NCBI GenBank assembly: GCA_001657325.1
Contig: LWRO01000026.1
Coordinates: forward strand, 52,851-116,850
DNA from: Geitlerinema sp. BBD 1991-9
Lineage (GTDB): Bacteria > Cyanobacteriota > Cyanobacteriia > Cyanobacteriales > Geitlerinemataceae
DNA: 64,000 bases
Reading direction: 5' to 3'
Part shown: positions 63,911-64,000 of the stretch, in pieces
Layout: each line of letters opens with the position of its first letter
Position numbering within the stretch: position 1 is the stretch's first letter
Notes under the pieces: model-generated
The model's database searches: none
What the model was told of the DNA's origin: nothing
Seen by the model: only the letters and a program-made list of their open reading frames with translations
Position numbers and translations under genes: made by a program

Positions 63911-64000
63911 GTGCGATTCGTTCTGCCTAAATCGGGATAAATCCCGAGGGACGGCAGGCAAGGTTAACAAAACTACATATTTGACGGGTACAAATAACCC
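63911..64000 (+). mobile_element. Group II intron, 5' end, inserted in nrdB
   Basis: Begins with GTGCG (the group II GUGYG 5' splice consensus) right after the conserved ALHNQAY codons. Domain I-type pairings follow: TGCC with GGCA and CGGGAT with ATCCCG in ...CTGCCTAAATCGGGATAAAT and CCCGAGGGACGGCAGGC. The remainder, possibly with a reverse transcriptase/maturase ORF, is beyond the window edge. Confidence 0.75.

Overview
The window comes from a cyanobacterial chromosome. It carries CP12, a DUF4327 gene, an Npun_F0494-type gene, an acyl-lipid delta-9 desaturase, an SLH/OprB-type iron-uptake porin, a GUN4 domain and the C-terminal half of a split-intein dnaE, a combination characteristic of cyanobacteria. 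The palindrome CGATCG is very frequent on both strands. Genes are mostly monocistronic or in short operons on both strands, separated by AT-rich gaps of 0.2-0.9 kb with many hairpins. No rRNA, tRNA, CRISPR array or complete insertion sequence was found.

Layout. 1-3262: the 5' part of a giant multi-PAS sensor protein (minus strand, runs off the window). 4085-9053: a possible 39-aa membrane peptide, a TM0106-type RecB/RNase H-like nuclease, an unrecognised 460-aa protein, prs and a GatB/YqeY-domain gene. 9976-17766: NagZ-type glycosidase, DUF4327, a coiled-coil protein, a FIST sensor protein, cp12 and ppsA, so Calvin-cycle control and PEP synthesis lie close together. 17926-23695: a short RecQ helicase, a decayed MntA/HepT toxin-antitoxin pair with one in-frame TAA in each gene, a NACHT-GUN4 fusion protein and desC. 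23817-34065: a PLP-dependent lyase, Npun_F0494, trhO, a Uma2 endonuclease, an O-methyltransferase, DUF1995, a metallophosphatase, a repeat-rich membrane protein, an MBL-fold hydrolase and a 10-residue-repeat protein.

34161-46485: an iron-type porin behind a Fur-box-like site, an orphan Zn/Mn ABC permease preceded by an unlisted 56-aa ORF, a secreted protein, aspS, a sorbosone-dehydrogenase-like protein, a three-gene Gld-type ABC system (ATPase, permease, GldG) with long acidic segments, and a 96-aa coiled-coil protein. 46651-52569: a NACHT protein ending in about 31 pentapeptide repeats, metK, and the C-terminal DnaE half starting with a 36-aa Int-C. 52976-60680: a lone receiver, a 52-aa zinc-ribbon protein, a perfect 22-bp hairpin, a ~2060-aa multi-PAS/GAF histidine kinase and an MgtC-family protein. 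61024-64000: three NrdR-like boxes, nrdA, and nrdB cut right after its ExxH metal-ligand motif by what looks like the 5' end of a group II intron.

The most interesting items are the interrupted nrdB with its NrdR operators, the doubly nonsense-mutated MntA/HepT locus, the two different NACHT (STAND/NLR-like) proteins (one with a porphyrin-binding GUN4 domain), the split-intein dnaE half whose true start is an internal GTG, and the acidic segments shared by two components of the Gld-type transporter. All assignments rest on reading the sequence and recalled family motifs; no database search was run.
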